Positions 17,834 through 29,909 of a stretch of 64,000 nt of DNA are shown here, piece after piece. The first letter of the stretch is position 1. The number at the start of each line of letters is the position of its first letter. Both the position numbers and the translations under genes were made by a program. The notes below the pieces were generated by a model. That model was not told the DNA's origin, ran no database searches, and saw nothing but the letters and a program-made list of their open reading frames with translations. The DNA comes from [Clostridium] colinum. GTDB lineage: Bacteria; Bacillota; Clostridia; Lachnospirales; CAG-274. The stretch covers positions 1,116,001 through 1,180,000 of the forward strand of contig NZ_OW712331.1 in assembly GCF_940677205.1 (NCBI RefSeq), given 5' to 3'.

Positions 17834-19669
17834 TTAGTTGTCTATATTTTGCATTTCTATATTTTTATTGTGATCAATTTTCCAATAACGATATATTGGA
17901 TATTTTTTGAAATTTTCCTGCTCTTTCATAGTTAACTTTGAAAAATGAATTTCAGCTGCCTGTTGTTGATCTAAAAGCAAATATGCTCCAACAATACAAT
18001 CTTCTGGTGTATCATTATTTTCAACCATTGCATACAAAGTCCTAATTTCATCATTATTAAAATTTCGCCATCTCTTGATAGTTTGAAGTATATTCAAAGT
18101 TTTAATATTATAATCAAGTTCATCTTCTGGTGCTTGTGCAATCCAATTACTAAAGTCTTTACAAGTTTTTAAAATTTTTTCCTTTCTCAAGCTTTTTGCC
18201 TTATCATAAGCATTTAATAATTCAAGCAAAAAAGAGTTTGCTATATTAAAAGTTTCATAATGCTTTTCCACATTTTGAAAAGATGGAAGCAACACATCAA
18301 AATTCATATTACTTAATGTTAAGAAGTCATTTTCATGAAAAATAATAAACTGTGAAATTGGAAGGTTCTTACCATTATTATTTTCATCTTCAAATAATAC
18401 CAAAAAATCTGTTTTGAAAAAATCATATATTTCATATGTTCCTTTTTCTTCACACTTTTTTATATAAATGATAAACCTCAGTTTAGCAACTTCAAGGCTA
18501 ATAATTGGCGATAAATCATCTTTAAGTCCCTTTATTAACTCTTTGTATAAAAATGCTTTAACTAAATAATTAAGATTTCTCCAATCTTTACCAACCATAT
18601 CATTGATATCAATATCTTCTGAGCAACCCAACATATCAAGAACTTTAACAACATCTTTTATAAAACTAAGACGCTCTGTTTCTTTAGCAATATTAAAGTT
18701 TGTATAATCTATTGCTTCAGAATCAATTGGAAATTTAATATCATTAACCTTGAAATATCCTTTATCCAAGCATGTAAGCATAAAATCAAGGTCTTTTGCT
18801 AAAATACGCATTTTATTAGATGAATTATAGTTAATTTTACAAAACTTATTTTTTTCGCTGAATTTTATTGTAAAACTTTCACCAAAAAAAATAGTTACTT
18901 CGTTTATACTTTTAATAACTTTGTAATTTGTATAAAAAACTCTATCTTCTATTGAAACAAAATTATCTATAACCTCTTCAGTATGAACATTTTTTATAAC
19001 CATATCAATCGGATGAGGTATTGAACTACCCTTAATTTCTGTATAAAGATAAACCTCATTTTTTATTAATGCCATTTGAAGGTCAGTTTCTCCTACTACT
19101 GAAACTGGAATAAATATATTTTCTAAAGCACCCTGTTTTTGTAATTCATCTAAAGTAAGTAATTTTCCATCTTTGAAGCTTGCTTGTCTTTGGCAATTCA
19201 TCAAGCAATTAAGGAAAATTGTAGTCTTTTCATTATTATCTGATGGAAACTCTTTCAAACGTATCGTTTTACTATCTTGCTCCTTTGCTTCGTCTAATAA
19301 TAGTCTTAATTTAATTGGTGTAAGTTCCTCATAATAAATTTTATTGGTCAAACCATTATTTCCAATATACACAACAAAAAGTATACACCCTCCATCATTA
19401 AGATAATTTTTCAAATCCACCGTTGACATTGAAAATGAAATAATCTCTTTGAAATGATTATTGTATTCCTTTCCTTTCACTTGAACAGGCATTCTTCCTT
19501 TAAGAGTACTTTTTTGTTTCGATTTATCCCCATAAATATAGATAAACCCGTCCCATGAAGGTTCTTTATCATTATCATTAATAAACTGATCAAGTAATTC
19601 TGATGTTACAATACTATTTTTTACAGCATTAACTGCTAAAGTCTCTATTGCTTTATTATCTAATCCCAT
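17834..19669 (-). CDS. DUF4365-domain protein, putative nuclease of a defence locus
   Basis: 611 residues from ATG 19669 preceded by AGGAGG. The N-terminal 150 residues fit DUF4365: ND..EPSWDGFIYIYGDK, then GRMPVQVKGKE and IISFSMSTVDLKNYL, with a PD-(D/E)XK-like arrangement (Asp of SWDG, then QVKGK). The remaining 450 residues have no recognised domain and probably form a sensor or target-binding part. DUF4365 genes are frequent in prokaryotic defence islands; nuclease action on invading DNA is an inference. It stands alone, flanked by long gene-free stretches and by two copies of the deacetylase 3' end. Confidence 0.75.
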   Translation of the reverse strand: MGLDNKAIETLAVNAVKNSIVTSELLDQFINDNDKEPSWDGFIYIYGDKSKQKSTLKGRMPVQVKGKEYNNHFKEIISFSMSTVDLKNYLNDGGCILFVVYIGNNGLTNKIYYEELTPIKLRLLLDEAKEQDSKTIRLKEFPSDNNEKTTIFLNCLMNCQRQASFKDGKLLTLDELQKQGALENIFIPVSVVGETDLQMALIKNEVYLYTEIKGSSIPHPIDMVIKNVHTEEVIDNFVSIEDRVFYTNYKVIKSINEVTIFFGESFTIKFSEKNKFCKINYNSSNKMRILAKDLDFMLTCLDKGYFKVNDIKFPIDSEAIDYTNFNIAKETERLSFIKDVVKVLDMLGCSEDIDINDMVGKDWRNLNYLVKAFLYKELIKGLKDDLSPIISLEVAKLRFIIYIKKCEEKGTYEIYDFFKTDFLVLFEDENNNGKNLPISQFIIFHENDFLTLSNMNFDVLLPSFQNVEKHYETFNIANSFLLELLNAYDKAKSLRKEKILKTCKDFSNWIAQAPEDELDYNIKTLNILQTIKRWRNFNNDEIRTLYAMVENNDTPEDCIVGAYLLLDQQQAAEIHFSKLTMKEQENFKKYPIYRYWKIDHNKNIEMQNIDN

Positions 19670-20361
19670 TTTTCATTAACCTCCTATTTTAATGATTTCA
19701 ACATTTGTACCAATTTAATTTACCTTTGGTTATTTTTCATTTCTTTCCTTTTTTCTAATTATTTTATTTTCTTAAGTGATTTTACTTTCTTCTCATAAAT
19801 AATCATTTATTTATATAAAATACTTTTTTAATTTATTTCTAGATTTTTTATTCAAACTATAATATTTTTCAAAACTTTATCAAAGTTGAATTCATTGAGG
19901 GTTAATTTAGAGCTATTTAATTATTGTCATCCTGCTCTTAATTAGTTTTGCACTGTATAAAATTCCATTAAACTTTAAAACTAATACATATTTTGTTATA
20001 TGAACCTAGACATAATCATAATATTTCTACTATTAAATTTTTTATTTTTTAAAATGATATCTATAACATTCATTATTTCATATTTATTACCTCAATTATA
20101 AACTTTCACTTTAAATTTAACAATTATATAATCTAAAAAAATGATATACTTATTTATATTATATAACAAACATTATATCATCTATAAAAATATTTTCAAT
20201 ATAATGATGTAATATATTAATTTAATAATATTAAGTTTAACTTTGTAAATTAATATATAAATAAAGAAAAATTATATAGATATTTAATATATTATTTAAA
20301 TTTTAATACATTTTAATATTTTACATCTATTTTATTAAAATTATCATAATTTTTATTATAT
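19670..20361. other. Gene-free AT-rich stretch
   Basis: Nearly 700 bp without an open frame having a ribosome binding site. Scattered minus-strand codons near 19900-19980 (for example LYSAKLIKSRMTIIK) may be the debris of an unidentified gene, but no family can be named. It probably contains the promoter of the DUF4365 gene near its left end. Confidence 0.35.
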
Positions 20362-20363
20362 TT

Positions 20364-20405
20364 TAAAAAGACTTACTAAAGTAATCAAACCTTAATAAGC
20401 CTTTT
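20364..20405 (-). terminator. Terminator of the split deacetylase gene
   Basis: Arms 20364-20380 and 20390-20405 pair on the minus strand with a few G-U pairs and end in a U run. It lies just after the stop at 20412. A mutated copy occurs at 17341-17380. Confidence 0.6.
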
Positions 20406-20411
20406 AATTTA

Positions 20412-20660
20412 TTAATTACTAGTTTCTATATTTTCATTTACAAACTGCCTACCTTCATGGTCCATATAATAATTTTCTTTATGTATTAATTCTCCAACAG
20501 GTACAACCTCATAGCCTTTTTCTTTAAGCCCCTTCAATATACTATCTAAAGCATCTGGTGTATATTTAGCATCATTATGAAATAACATTATTGAACCATT
20601 ATTTAAATGCTTATGATTTAAAACTTGATTAACCTCATGTTCTACCCCATATTCTTTCCA
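20412..20660 (-). pseudogene. 3' part of a polysaccharide deacetylase gene split by a 1521-bp segment
   Basis: 83 codons beginning WKEYGVEHEVNQVLNHKHL, with the conserved SIMLFHNDAKYTPDAL and GYEVVPVGELI, i.e. the C-terminal quarter of a NodB-fold deacetylase. It has no start codon of its own apart from a TTG supplied by the inserted DNA and no ribosome binding site. It joins exactly in frame to the N-terminal part ending DSLD at 22182, giving DSLDWKEYGVE, a sequence typical of clostridial deacetylases. It is non-functional as it stands unless the intervening segment is removed. Confidence 0.85.
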
Positions 20661-20937
20661 GTATAATGACAAATTAAAGCTTAATATCTTATCTATACGT
20701 GAATAGTATTTAGTCCTTAAATTTATTTTAAATTATGAAATATCAATATCCAATAAAATAAATATTATGGTTTATTTATACCAATAATAAATTATAATAT
20801 AAAAATAAATTAGTCCTTTTTATAAATATATTATATAATTATATTTAATATATCAAAATAACTAAATATGGTGATTTATTTACTTAATAGTAAAGCATAT
20901 AGCTAATTTGCATAATATAAAACATTTACTATGCTAA

Positions 20938-20995
20938 AACAACATATTTATTTCATTAATTTTATATTTAAAATTAATGAAATAAATATGTTGTT
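20938..20995. repeat. Perfect 27-bp inverted repeat with 4-nt loop
   Basis: Arms 20938-20964 and 20969-20995 are perfectly complementary (left arm starts AACAACATATTTATTTC), with loop TATT. It lies about 90 bp past the stop of the CAP gene and can act as its terminator (the minus strand continues TTTAGCATAG), although the U run is poor for so long a stem. It could also be an end hairpin or small repeat element within the inserted segment. Confidence 0.7.
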
Positions 20996-21086
20996 AAGTT
21001 AAAATTAAATTTAATAAATTTATTTGATACCATTAATTATTACCATAAAAAATAATAGCTACAATAACAATAAACTTAAAAATTTT

Positions 21087-22046
21087 TTAACCAATAAATT
21101 GCTGTGTCCAATAATAATTATAGCTAGAATTTTTATCTTCGTAAAACCCTACCCCAATATATTTTGCTTCTGGGTTTAATATGTTTTCACGATGTGATTT
21201 TGAATTCATCCAGCTATCAACTACTTCTTTAGGTGTTGTTTGCCCAGCTGCTATATTTTCTCCCATCCAATTAAAAGTTAAATTATTCTCACGCATAACA
21301 TCTGCTGGTGAACCTAATACTGGTGATGTATGTTCAAAGTAATTATTTATAGCCATATCTTTTGATTTTTGTCTTGAAAGTCTTATTAAATTTTCATCAA
21401 TTTTTAATGAATTAAGTCCTAATTTTGTTCTTTCATTATTAACAAGTCTTACAACTTCTTCTTCATATTTACTATTTATATCTTCATTAACTTGTAAATC
21501 CTTAGGTATAGTTTTTTCTTTATTTACTGGTAAATTAGATATATTATTTTCATTTATTAATGTAGCTGTTTTAGTACTACCTTCCCATTCTGTTTTTATT
21601 CCAAAGCATAACTCTAGAGAACGTAATGGTATAAATGCACTACCATTTTTTATTTCCGTGTATACTGGATTATTTTTACCTGTTTCTAAACTTTTAATAA
21701 CCATTTCAAAAACTTTGCCATTAATAATCATTTTATTAGTCCCTGAGATAAATTTTACTGTTTTATCTCCATTAGTGATTATTATTGTTTTATCTTTTGC
21801 ATTATACTCTATATTATTTTCATCTATTCCTAAACCTAACAATACAACTCTTAATGGTATCATCATACTATAACTAGATTTTTGTATATATGGTTCAGTA
21901 TTTAATATTTGATCATAACCATTAACATTTGCTATTCTATTATTTACACTTATTTTAACACATTGATTTGCAAATGTATAAGTACTATTTAATGATACAT
22001 TAGTTAATATAATGCTACTAGCTAATAATTTAATAAATTTTTTCAT
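21087..22046 (-). CDS. Secreted CAP/SCP-domain protein with copper-amine-oxidase-like N-terminal domain
   Basis: 319 residues from ATG 22046 behind AAGGAG. Residues 1-26 are a signal peptide ending at TFAN. Residues about 30-165 resemble the repeated 'copper amine oxidase N-terminal' wall domain (SYSMMIPLRVVLLGLG ... GSAFIPLRSLELCFG). Residues about 190-319 are a CAP domain with VRLVNNERTKLGLNSL, YFEHTSP, MGENIAAGQTT, WMNSKSHRENIL and YYWTQQFIG, the normal set for bacterial YkwD-like proteins. It is likely extracellular and wall- or spore-coat-associated. It is the sole gene inside the segment that splits the deacetylase. Confidence 0.9.
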   Translation of the reverse strand: MKKFIKLLASSIILTNVSLNSTYTFANQCVKISVNNRIANVNGYDQILNTEPYIQKSSYSMMIPLRVVLLGLGIDENNIEYNAKDKTIIITNGDKTVKFISGTNKMIINGKVFEMVIKSLETGKNNPVYTEIKNGSAFIPLRSLELCFGIKTEWEGSTKTATLINENNISNLPVNKEKTIPKDLQVNEDINSKYEEEVVRLVNNERTKLGLNSLKIDENLIRLSRQKSKDMAINNYFEHTSPVLGSPADVMRENNLTFNWMGENIAAGQTTPKEVVDSWMNSKSHRENILNPEAKYIGVGFYEDKNSSYNYYWTQQFIG

Positions 22047-22181
22047 AAAAAAATCTCCTTATTATGCCAAATTTATAATAAGATTATCATATATATATTA
22101 TTTAGTCAACATACGTTTTTATATTTACTTTATAATGAATAAATTTTTATTAAATTTAAGTCTTATTATATCTAATTCTCA

Positions 22182-22760
22182 ATCTAAACTATCAATATCC
22201 CATTGTATAGTATGATATCCAACCTCTTCAGCTGCTTTTAAAACTGTATCATTATATTCACCAAAAGGTGGTCTATATAAATTCATTTCATAGCCTAATA
22301 AATCTTTTACTTTATTATGTACTTCCATTATTTCTTTTTTATTTTCTTCTAAACTTATTTTACTACCATGAGGGTGTGTATTACTATGATTAGCTATTTC
22401 ATGTCCTTCTTCATATATCCTTTTTACTTCTTCTGGAAATTTATCTATCCAATATCCACATAAAAAAAATGTAGCTTTAACATCATTGTTTCTTAAAATA
22501 GTTAGTAACTCTTCTGTGTCATCTGCTCCCCAAGCTGCATCAAAACTTATAGCAACTTTTTTTTCATCTGTATTTACGCAATATATAGGTAAGTTTTTTT
22601 TAGAAGGCTCTGGTTGTGAAGATACTGTTATGCTACTAATATTATTTTGAACAATTGGCCTAAAAACTGAAACAAGAGACAAACATAAAATAGATAATAT
22701 TATAAAATATTTTATATTTGCAGCTTTAATTAAATTTAATAATTTCTTTATTTTTTTCAT
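22182..22760 (-). pseudogene. 5' part of a polysaccharide deacetylase gene split by a 1521-bp segment
   Basis: 193 codons: membrane anchor (IKYFIILSILCLSLVSVF), then a NodB-type catalytic domain with AISFDAAWGADDTE (metal Asp residues), HEIANHSNTHPH (metal His pair), YRPPFGEYND and TIQWDIDSLD. It stops at a TGA created at the junction with the inserted DNA. The missing 83 C-terminal residues lie at 20412-20660. Family members of this type (PdaB-like) act on sporulation-related peptidoglycan, so an intact copy would be expected to serve spore formation (inference). Without the C-terminal strand and HND motif it is unlikely to fold. Confidence 0.85.
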
Positions 22761-22899
22761 AATAAACTCCTTATATTTTAATTTATATATAATTTTATTA
22801 CATTTAAATTAAATTTATGTTATTAATTAGTATTATATATTATAAGGTATTTATTAATCTCTTATAAATTATAAATTTAACTTTTTTATATTAAAATTT

Positions 22900-23610
22900 T
22901 TAATATTTTATTATATTAGAAATATATTTAGCTATTTCTATATTACCTTTTTTATTTGGGTGTATTCCATCAAAAAACCATTGTGGTTTATCTTTCGTTA
23001 AATTATATAAATCTATTAGCTTAACGTTTGTTTCTTTAGATATAGATTTTATTATTGGGCATATTTCATTTTTTATAATATAATTTCTTATACTACTTTC
23101 ATTTTTTATTTTAGCAAATGCCCTAGGTGGTGTCATAATATATATTTTAAAGTTTTTATTTATAGATTGATATTTTTTTATTAATTTTAAATACTCTTGT
23201 TTATATTTTTTTGCATTCCAATTTATTAATTTTGAATCATTAGAACCTAACATAATTATTATAATATTAGGATTTTCTTTTAAACACTTTTTTATAAACT
23301 TTGTTTTGCTATATGGATGATTGCCACTACTTAAAAGAGTACGACTACTTGCTCCATAATTTAAAACTTTATAATCTTTACCTAAATTTTTATATAATCT
23401 AGCAGGATATGTACTAAATCTTCTTCTAAATTCTACCCCTAGCCCATAAGTAATACTATCGCCAATACAAGCAATTTTGATATTACCGTTACCTATTTTT
23501 TGTACACTAGGATAACATATTTTATAAAATTTAAAACATATACTTAAAAATATTACCAAAATACCTATTATTTCTTTTGATATAAACTTTATTTTTTGTT
23601 TTATTTTCAT
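22900..23610 (-). CDS. SGNH/GDSL-family hydrolase, membrane anchored
   Basis: 236 residues from ATG 23610; a GTG four codons earlier sits too close to the GGAG. An N-terminal hydrophobic stretch (IIGILVIFLSICFKFYKIC) anchors it. The SGNH blocks are all present: ACIGDSITYG (nucleophile Ser), NYGASS, IIIMLGSNDSK and WFFDGIHPNKKG (Asp-His). Such proteins are esterases or acyl/acetyl hydrolases of carbohydrates or lipids. The divergent acyltransferase at 23856 suggests a pair that adds and removes O-acyl groups on a surface polymer, which is inferred. Confidence 0.88.
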   Translation of the reverse strand: MKIKQKIKFISKEIIGILVIFLSICFKFYKICYPSVQKIGNGNIKIACIGDSITYGLGVEFRRRFSTYPARLYKNLGKDYKVLNYGASSRTLLSSGNHPYSKTKFIKKCLKENPNIIIIMLGSNDSKLINWNAKKYKQEYLKLIKKYQSINKNFKIYIMTPPRAFAKIKNESSIRNYIIKNEICPIIKSISKETNVKLIDLYNLTKDKPQWFFDGIHPNKKGNIEIAKYISNIIKY

Positions 23611-23855
23611 ATTTTTTATCACTCTCCAACTAATAATATATTATTTTATATTAATTATATTTATTTTGTCAATATTATAAATATTTTAATTTTGTAACAC
23701 AAATGTAACATTTATATGTTATTTTATTTATTATTATAATTAAATTATAAATTTATATTCATAATAATATTATTATATATAATATTTTAAATAGCTAATT
23801 TAAAACTTTATAACTTAATAAAAACTACTTTAAATTTGGAGGTTATAGATTAACT

Positions 23856-24830
23856 ATGAAAGAGCGTAATCTTTTATTTGATAATATGAAAGGTATATTA
23901 ATATTTTTAGTAGTATTAGGCCATAGTCTAGAATTTCTAAAGCATGAGTCTGAAATTGCCAAAATAATATATACATTTATATATATTTTTCATATGCCTA
24001 CATTTATTTTTATTTCTGGGTATTTTTCAAAAAATTTAGAAAAATCTCGAGATAGTGCATTTGAAAAGTTTTTAATCCCTTTTCTATTAATAACTTTGCC
24101 TTGGAATACTGCATTAGTACTTTTAGGAGTTAAAGATGTATATTCTTTTTTTATACCAGCTTGGGCTATGTGGTATTTATATAGTATGTTTGTATGGAAA
24201 TTAATACTGCCATATTTATTAAAAGTAAAAAATGTATTTAAAATGTCTATTATTTTAGGTATTTTTTCTGGTCTATTTCTTGAATTTAATGCTTTTATGT
24301 CTATATCAAGAACTATTACATTTTTTCCTTATTTTTTGGCTGGATATTTTTTTAATGAAAATTTAATTGATACTTTAAAAAGTAAACCAAAATTACCTTT
24401 TATATTATGTATTTTATTTATTTTTTTTATTTCTATTTATTTTTCAATTTCAAATTTATTTCCAATAGAGTTTTTATGGTTAGATAGGTCTTTTATAGCT
24501 CTAGGATATCCTCAAAACTTAGGCTTAATGCTACGAACATTACTTTACATTTTAGGATTTTTAATGATATTTTGCTTAATAAACATTATACCTACTAAAA
24601 AATATTTTCTTAGTAAAATAGGAAAAAATACTTTATCTGTGTATCTTTTGCATATATTTTTAGTTGGAATTATTTTTGGTATTACTAATAATTTACAAAA
24701 TAATTTATTAAGTTTATTTATTGCTATTGTAAGCTCAATATTAATAACTTATATATTATCGCTTGATATTGTGAATAATACTACTTCTAAATTTATTAAG
24801 TATATAATATCTAAAATTATTAATGTATAA
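23856..24830 (+). CDS. Acyltransferase-3 family membrane protein
   Basis: 324 residues with about ten membrane segments. The N-terminus has the family signature (FDNMKGILIFLVVLGHSLEF, then FHMPTFIFISGYF), with the catalytic-type His of VVLGH. GGAGG lies 13 nt before the ATG, farther than usual, but no better start is visible. Members transfer acetyl or other acyl groups to extracellular glycans. It is monocistronic, divergent from the SGNH hydrolase. Confidence 0.88.
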   Translation: MKERNLLFDNMKGILIFLVVLGHSLEFLKHESEIAKIIYTFIYIFHMPTFIFISGYFSKNLEKSRDSAFEKFLIPFLLITLPWNTALVLLGVKDVYSFFIPAWAMWYLYSMFVWKLILPYLLKVKNVFKMSIILGIFSGLFLEFNAFMSISRTITFFPYFLAGYFFNENLIDTLKSKPKLPFILCILFIFFISIYFSISNLFPIEFLWLDRSFIALGYPQNLGLMLRTLLYILGFLMIFCLINIIPTKKYFLSKIGKNTLSVYLLHIFLVGIIFGITNNLQNNLLSLFIAIVSSILITYILSLDIVNNTTSKFIKYIISKIINV

Positions 24831-25130
24831 ATTTATAATTTAAAAACTAATATTAACTCTATAATAAATACTGCTTTAAATAAATAGAAATTTCAAAAAA
24901 TTATAATAAAATTAAAAAATTTAAAAAATAAAGTATATTTAATTAAAATCTAATAAAATAAATTTTAACTAAAAACTATAAGTTAAAATATTCTCTATTA
25001 TAATAAAATACTCTTCACGATTGTATAAAACAGTAGTTAAGCATATTTCTTGGTTATTAAGAAAAATATTACCAATACTCGTTTGGTAAAATATTTTTGA
25101 ACTTTTAGGCTTAATTTATAAAAGATAATA
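24831..25130. other. Gene-free stretch with a weak hairpin
   Basis: No coding potential seen. An imperfect inverted repeat (25062-25073 with 25085-25098, containing AAAAATATT and AATATTTTT) may contribute to termination of the acyltransferase transcript. Confidence 0.35.
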
Positions 25131-25199
25131 AAAAAAGTTGTATACTATTTTTTTCTAGTAATATTTTTTCTATCACTAAAAATAGTATACACCTTTTTT
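25131..25199. terminator. Bidirectional terminator between the acyltransferase and cyclophilin genes
   Basis: Arms 25131-25152 and 25178-25199 pair over 22 bp with one mismatch and have A/T runs on both sides. It serves the converging acyltransferase (+) and cyclophilin (-) genes, the latter stopping at 25202. Confidence 0.75.
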
Positions 25200-25201
25200 A
25201 A

Positions 25202-25996
25202 CTATTTATATTCTTCAATAACAATGCTTTCAATAATAACATCTTCTACAGGTTTATCATTATCATCTACTTTAACTTTAGCTATTTTATCAACTATATC
25301 CATACCTTCATAAACTTGTCCAAATACAGTATGATGTCCATCAAGCCAAGGAGTTCCACCAACTTCTATATATTTTTCACAAATATTTGTAGGATATATA
25401 TCTTTTACTTTAATATTATTTTGTACTTCTTCTTGATTATTTATAAAATATTCTAATTCTTCTTTTACAGAACTATCTAAACTATTGTTTTGAACAATAA
25501 AAAATTGACTTCCATTTGTATTAGCTCCACTATTAGCCATACTTAAAGCACCATTAAAATGTCTTAAATCTGGTATATTTATTTCATCTTCAAAAGGTTC
25601 ACCATAAATACTTTCACCACCAGCTCCCGTTCCAGTAGGGTCTCCACCTTGTATCATAAATCCATCAATAACTCTATGGAAAATAAGTCCATTATAGTAT
25701 CCTTCTTTAGCATGTGTTATAAAATTTTCTACTGCTTTAGGTGCTTTATCTTTAAAAAATCTTATTTTTATATCTCCATAATTAGTTTTTAAAATAGCCA
25801 CTTCTTCTCCTTGTTTTATATTAGAAAATTGTAACAATTCTTTAGATATATTTTCATTTTGTTCGCTTTGATTTTCTGTAGAATTAGTAGATTCAATACT
25901 AGTTTGTTCAGTAGTTGTTGTAGAATCTTCTTTACTGCAAGCAACATTAAACATCATAGCACCTACTAATAAAGCTAATAAAAAATTCTTTTTCAT
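25202..25996 (-). CDS. Cyclophilin-type peptidyl-prolyl isomerase lipoprotein
   Basis: 264 residues behind GGAGG. Residues 1-20 form a lipoprotein signal with lipobox NVAC followed by a Ser/Thr/Glu-rich linker. The cyclophilin domain occupies about 68-262: [63 protein letters not shown] and [12 protein letters not shown], with the catalytic Arg of FHRV. It should assist folding of exported proteins outside the membrane. It contains an insertion of about 45 residues (after FIVQNNS) compared with minimal cyclophilins. Confidence 0.93.
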   Translation of the reverse strand: MKKNFLLALLVGAMMFNVACSKEDSTTTTEQTSIESTNSTENQSEQNENISKELLQFSNIKQGEEVAILKTNYGDIKIRFFKDKAPKAVENFITHAKEGYYNGLIFHRVIDGFMIQGGDPTGTGAGGESIYGEPFEDEINIPDLRHFNGALSMANSGANTNGSQFFIVQNNSLDSSVKEELEYFINNQEEVQNNIKVKDIYPTNICEKYIEVGGTPWLDGHHTVFGQVYEGMDIVDKIAKVKVDDNDKPVEDVIIESIVIEEYK

Positions 25997-26090
25997 AAAT
26001 TATACCTCCAATTTATATTATATATTAAATTTAAATAAAATAACTAATATATTTATATATAAATATTAACTATATAACTTTATTTTATAT

Positions 26091-28078
<1,988 letters not shown>

Positions 28079-28137
28079 CTAAATGACACCCCTTAATAAA
28101 TTTATATAAATATATAATAACCTAGTATATCTTTAAG

Positions 28138-28166
28138 ATTATAAAACAACTAAAAAATATTGTCAA
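28138..28166 (-). promoter_or_regulatory. Promoter of greA-lysS
   Basis: Perfect TTGACA (28161-28166), 17-nt spacer, perfect TATAAT (28138-28143) on the minus strand, about 60 bp before the greA start. Confidence 0.8.
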
Positions 28167-28368
28167 GAATTTTAACAAATTTAACTATTTACTTAAAAAT
28201 ATACTAATTTATTATTTACTATAATAGTATATAATTTTTCATATTTATATTTCAATTTTGTTTTAATAGTTAAATATCACTGTTTTATTAGTTTTTATAA
28301 TATTTCTTATTTTTCTTAATCTATTCTTATACATAATATTATTTACGTTTTATTACATATATTAAGGT

Positions 28369-28411
28369 AAAAAGACAAAGTCTTAAATAATTTTTTTGAC
28401 TTTGTCCTTTT
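28369..28411 (-). terminator. Terminator of proS
   Basis: Arms 28369-28382 and 28398-28411 pair over 14 bp with one mismatch (AAAGGACAAAGTC on the minus strand) and end in a T run. Located about 18 bp past the proS stop. Confidence 0.75.
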
Positions 28412-28428
28412 GCTTTAATTTTTATTAA

Positions 28429-29862
28429 TTAATATGCTTTTGCCCAATAAACCATTTTTTTAGCTGGTTTGCCACAACAAACACAAGTGTCTGTAATATT
28501 TTCTTGTTCAAATGGAATACAACGAGAACTTGCACCTGTTATTTCTTTAATTTTTTCTTCACATTCTCTATCTTCACACCACATAGCTTTTATGAACCCT
28601 TGTTTTTCTTTAAGTTGATTTTCAAATTCTTCTAAAGTTTTTACTATAAATGTATTTTCATTTCTATGATTTAAAGCTTTATTAAATAAATCTTGTTGTA
28701 AATCTTTTAACATATTATCAACTGCATCTTGTAAATCATCTAATTTTACAAAAACCTTTTCCCTATTATCTCTACGAACTAAAACACATTGGTTATTTTC
28801 TATATCACGTGGCCCTATTTCTAGTCTTAAAGGAACCCCTTTCATTTCATACTCGCTATATTTCCAACCAGCCGATTTATCTGTTAAATCTATTTTTACT
28901 CTATATTTTTTAGAAAGTAATTCTTTTAATTCTGTAGCTTTTTCTACAACACCATCTTTTTTCATATTTATAGGTAGTATAACAATTTGTATAGGAGCTA
29001 CATTAGGAGGAAGAACAAGTCCATTATTATCACTATGAACCATTATAAGTCCTCCTATTAAGCGAGTAGAAATACCCCAAGATGTTTGATGTGCATATTG
29101 TAATTTATTTTCTTTGTCTGTAAATTGTATATTAAAAGCTTTAGCAAAACCATCACCAAAATTATGAGATGTTCCAGATTGAAGTGCTTTTCCATCATGC
29201 ATAAGTGATTCTATTGTGTATGTTTCTTTAGCTCCTGCAAATTTTTCTTTTTCTGTTTTTTGTCCTTTAATAACTGGCATAGCTAAAAAGTCTTTACAAA
29301 AATCAGCATATATATTTAACATTCTTAATGTTTCTTCTTTTGCTTCTTCTTCAGTAGCATGTACTGTATGTCCCTCTTGCCATAAAAACTCAACGCTTCT
29401 TAAAAATGGTCTTGTTGTTTTTTCCCATCTTACAACAGAACACCACTGGTTATATAACATTGGTAAATCTCTATAAGATTGTACAATGTTTGCATAGTGG
29501 TCGCAAAATAAAGTTTCAGATGTAGGTCTAACACAAAGACGCTCTGTTAATTTTTCCGCTCCACCATATGTAACCCAAGCTACTTCTGGTGCAAATCCTT
29601 CTATATGGTCTTTTTCTTTTTGTAATAAACTCTCTGGTATAAACATAGGCATGCAAACATTTTCATGTCCAGTTTCTTTAAATTTTTTATCAAGCTCTTT
29701 TTGTATAAGCTCCCATATAGCAAAACCATAAGGTCTTAGTATCATACAACCTCTAACAGAAGAATAATCTATAAGGTCTGCCTTTTTAACAATATCTGTA
29801 TACCATTGAGCAAAATCATCTTCCATAGATGTAATTTCTTTAACAAGTTTTTCTTTACACAT
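28429..29862 (-). CDS. proS: Prolyl-tRNA synthetase, archaeal/eukaryotic-type
   Basis: 477 residues from ATG 29862 with AAAGGAG upstream. It has the class II catalytic core ([26 protein letters not shown], WRxEK-like [20 protein letters not shown]). It lacks the editing insertion of the bacterial-type enzyme and ends in the extra C-terminal domain terminating WAKAY with Cys pairs (CVCCG). This short form is common in Clostridia. A single-gene transcript is indicated by its own promoter, a long leader and a terminator. Confidence 0.96.
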   Translation of the reverse strand: MCKEKLVKEITSMEDDFAQWYTDIVKKADLIDYSSVRGCMILRPYGFAIWELIQKELDKKFKETGHENVCMPMFIPESLLQKEKDHIEGFAPEVAWVTYGGAEKLTERLCVRPTSETLFCDHYANIVQSYRDLPMLYNQWCSVVRWEKTTRPFLRSVEFLWQEGHTVHATEEEAKEETLRMLNIYADFCKDFLAMPVIKGQKTEKEKFAGAKETYTIESLMHDGKALQSGTSHNFGDGFAKAFNIQFTDKENKLQYAHQTSWGISTRLIGGLIMVHSDNNGLVLPPNVAPIQIVILPINMKKDGVVEKATELKELLSKKYRVKIDLTDKSAGWKYSEYEMKGVPLRLEIGPRDIENNQCVLVRRDNREKVFVKLDDLQDAVDNMLKDLQQDLFNKALNHRNENTFIVKTLEEFENQLKEKQGFIKAMWCEDRECEEKIKEITGASSRCIPFEQENITDTCVCCGKPAKKMVYWAKAY

Positions 29863-29909
29863 AATATTTTTCTCCTTTAATATAAACCTATAAAATAAAA
29901 ACTCAACAA

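Larger units (their letters stand above)
20661..22181 (-). mobile_element. 1521-bp segment interrupting the deacetylase gene, with a CAP-domain passenger
   Basis: The segment lies between the two in-frame halves of the deacetylase. Its minus-strand beginning follows TTTAG and has the 14-mer ATAATAAGACTTAA 14 nt inside (22156-22169). Its other end reads TTGTCATTAT, preceded by a small hairpin. The same features at identical distances bound the 7042-bp segment in cspBA. There are no target duplications. It contains one gene (CAP protein) and a 27-bp inverted repeat, but no transposase or recombinase, so it would have to be moved in trans. The exact junction can be shifted by 2 nt without changing the restored codons. 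Confidence 0.65.
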
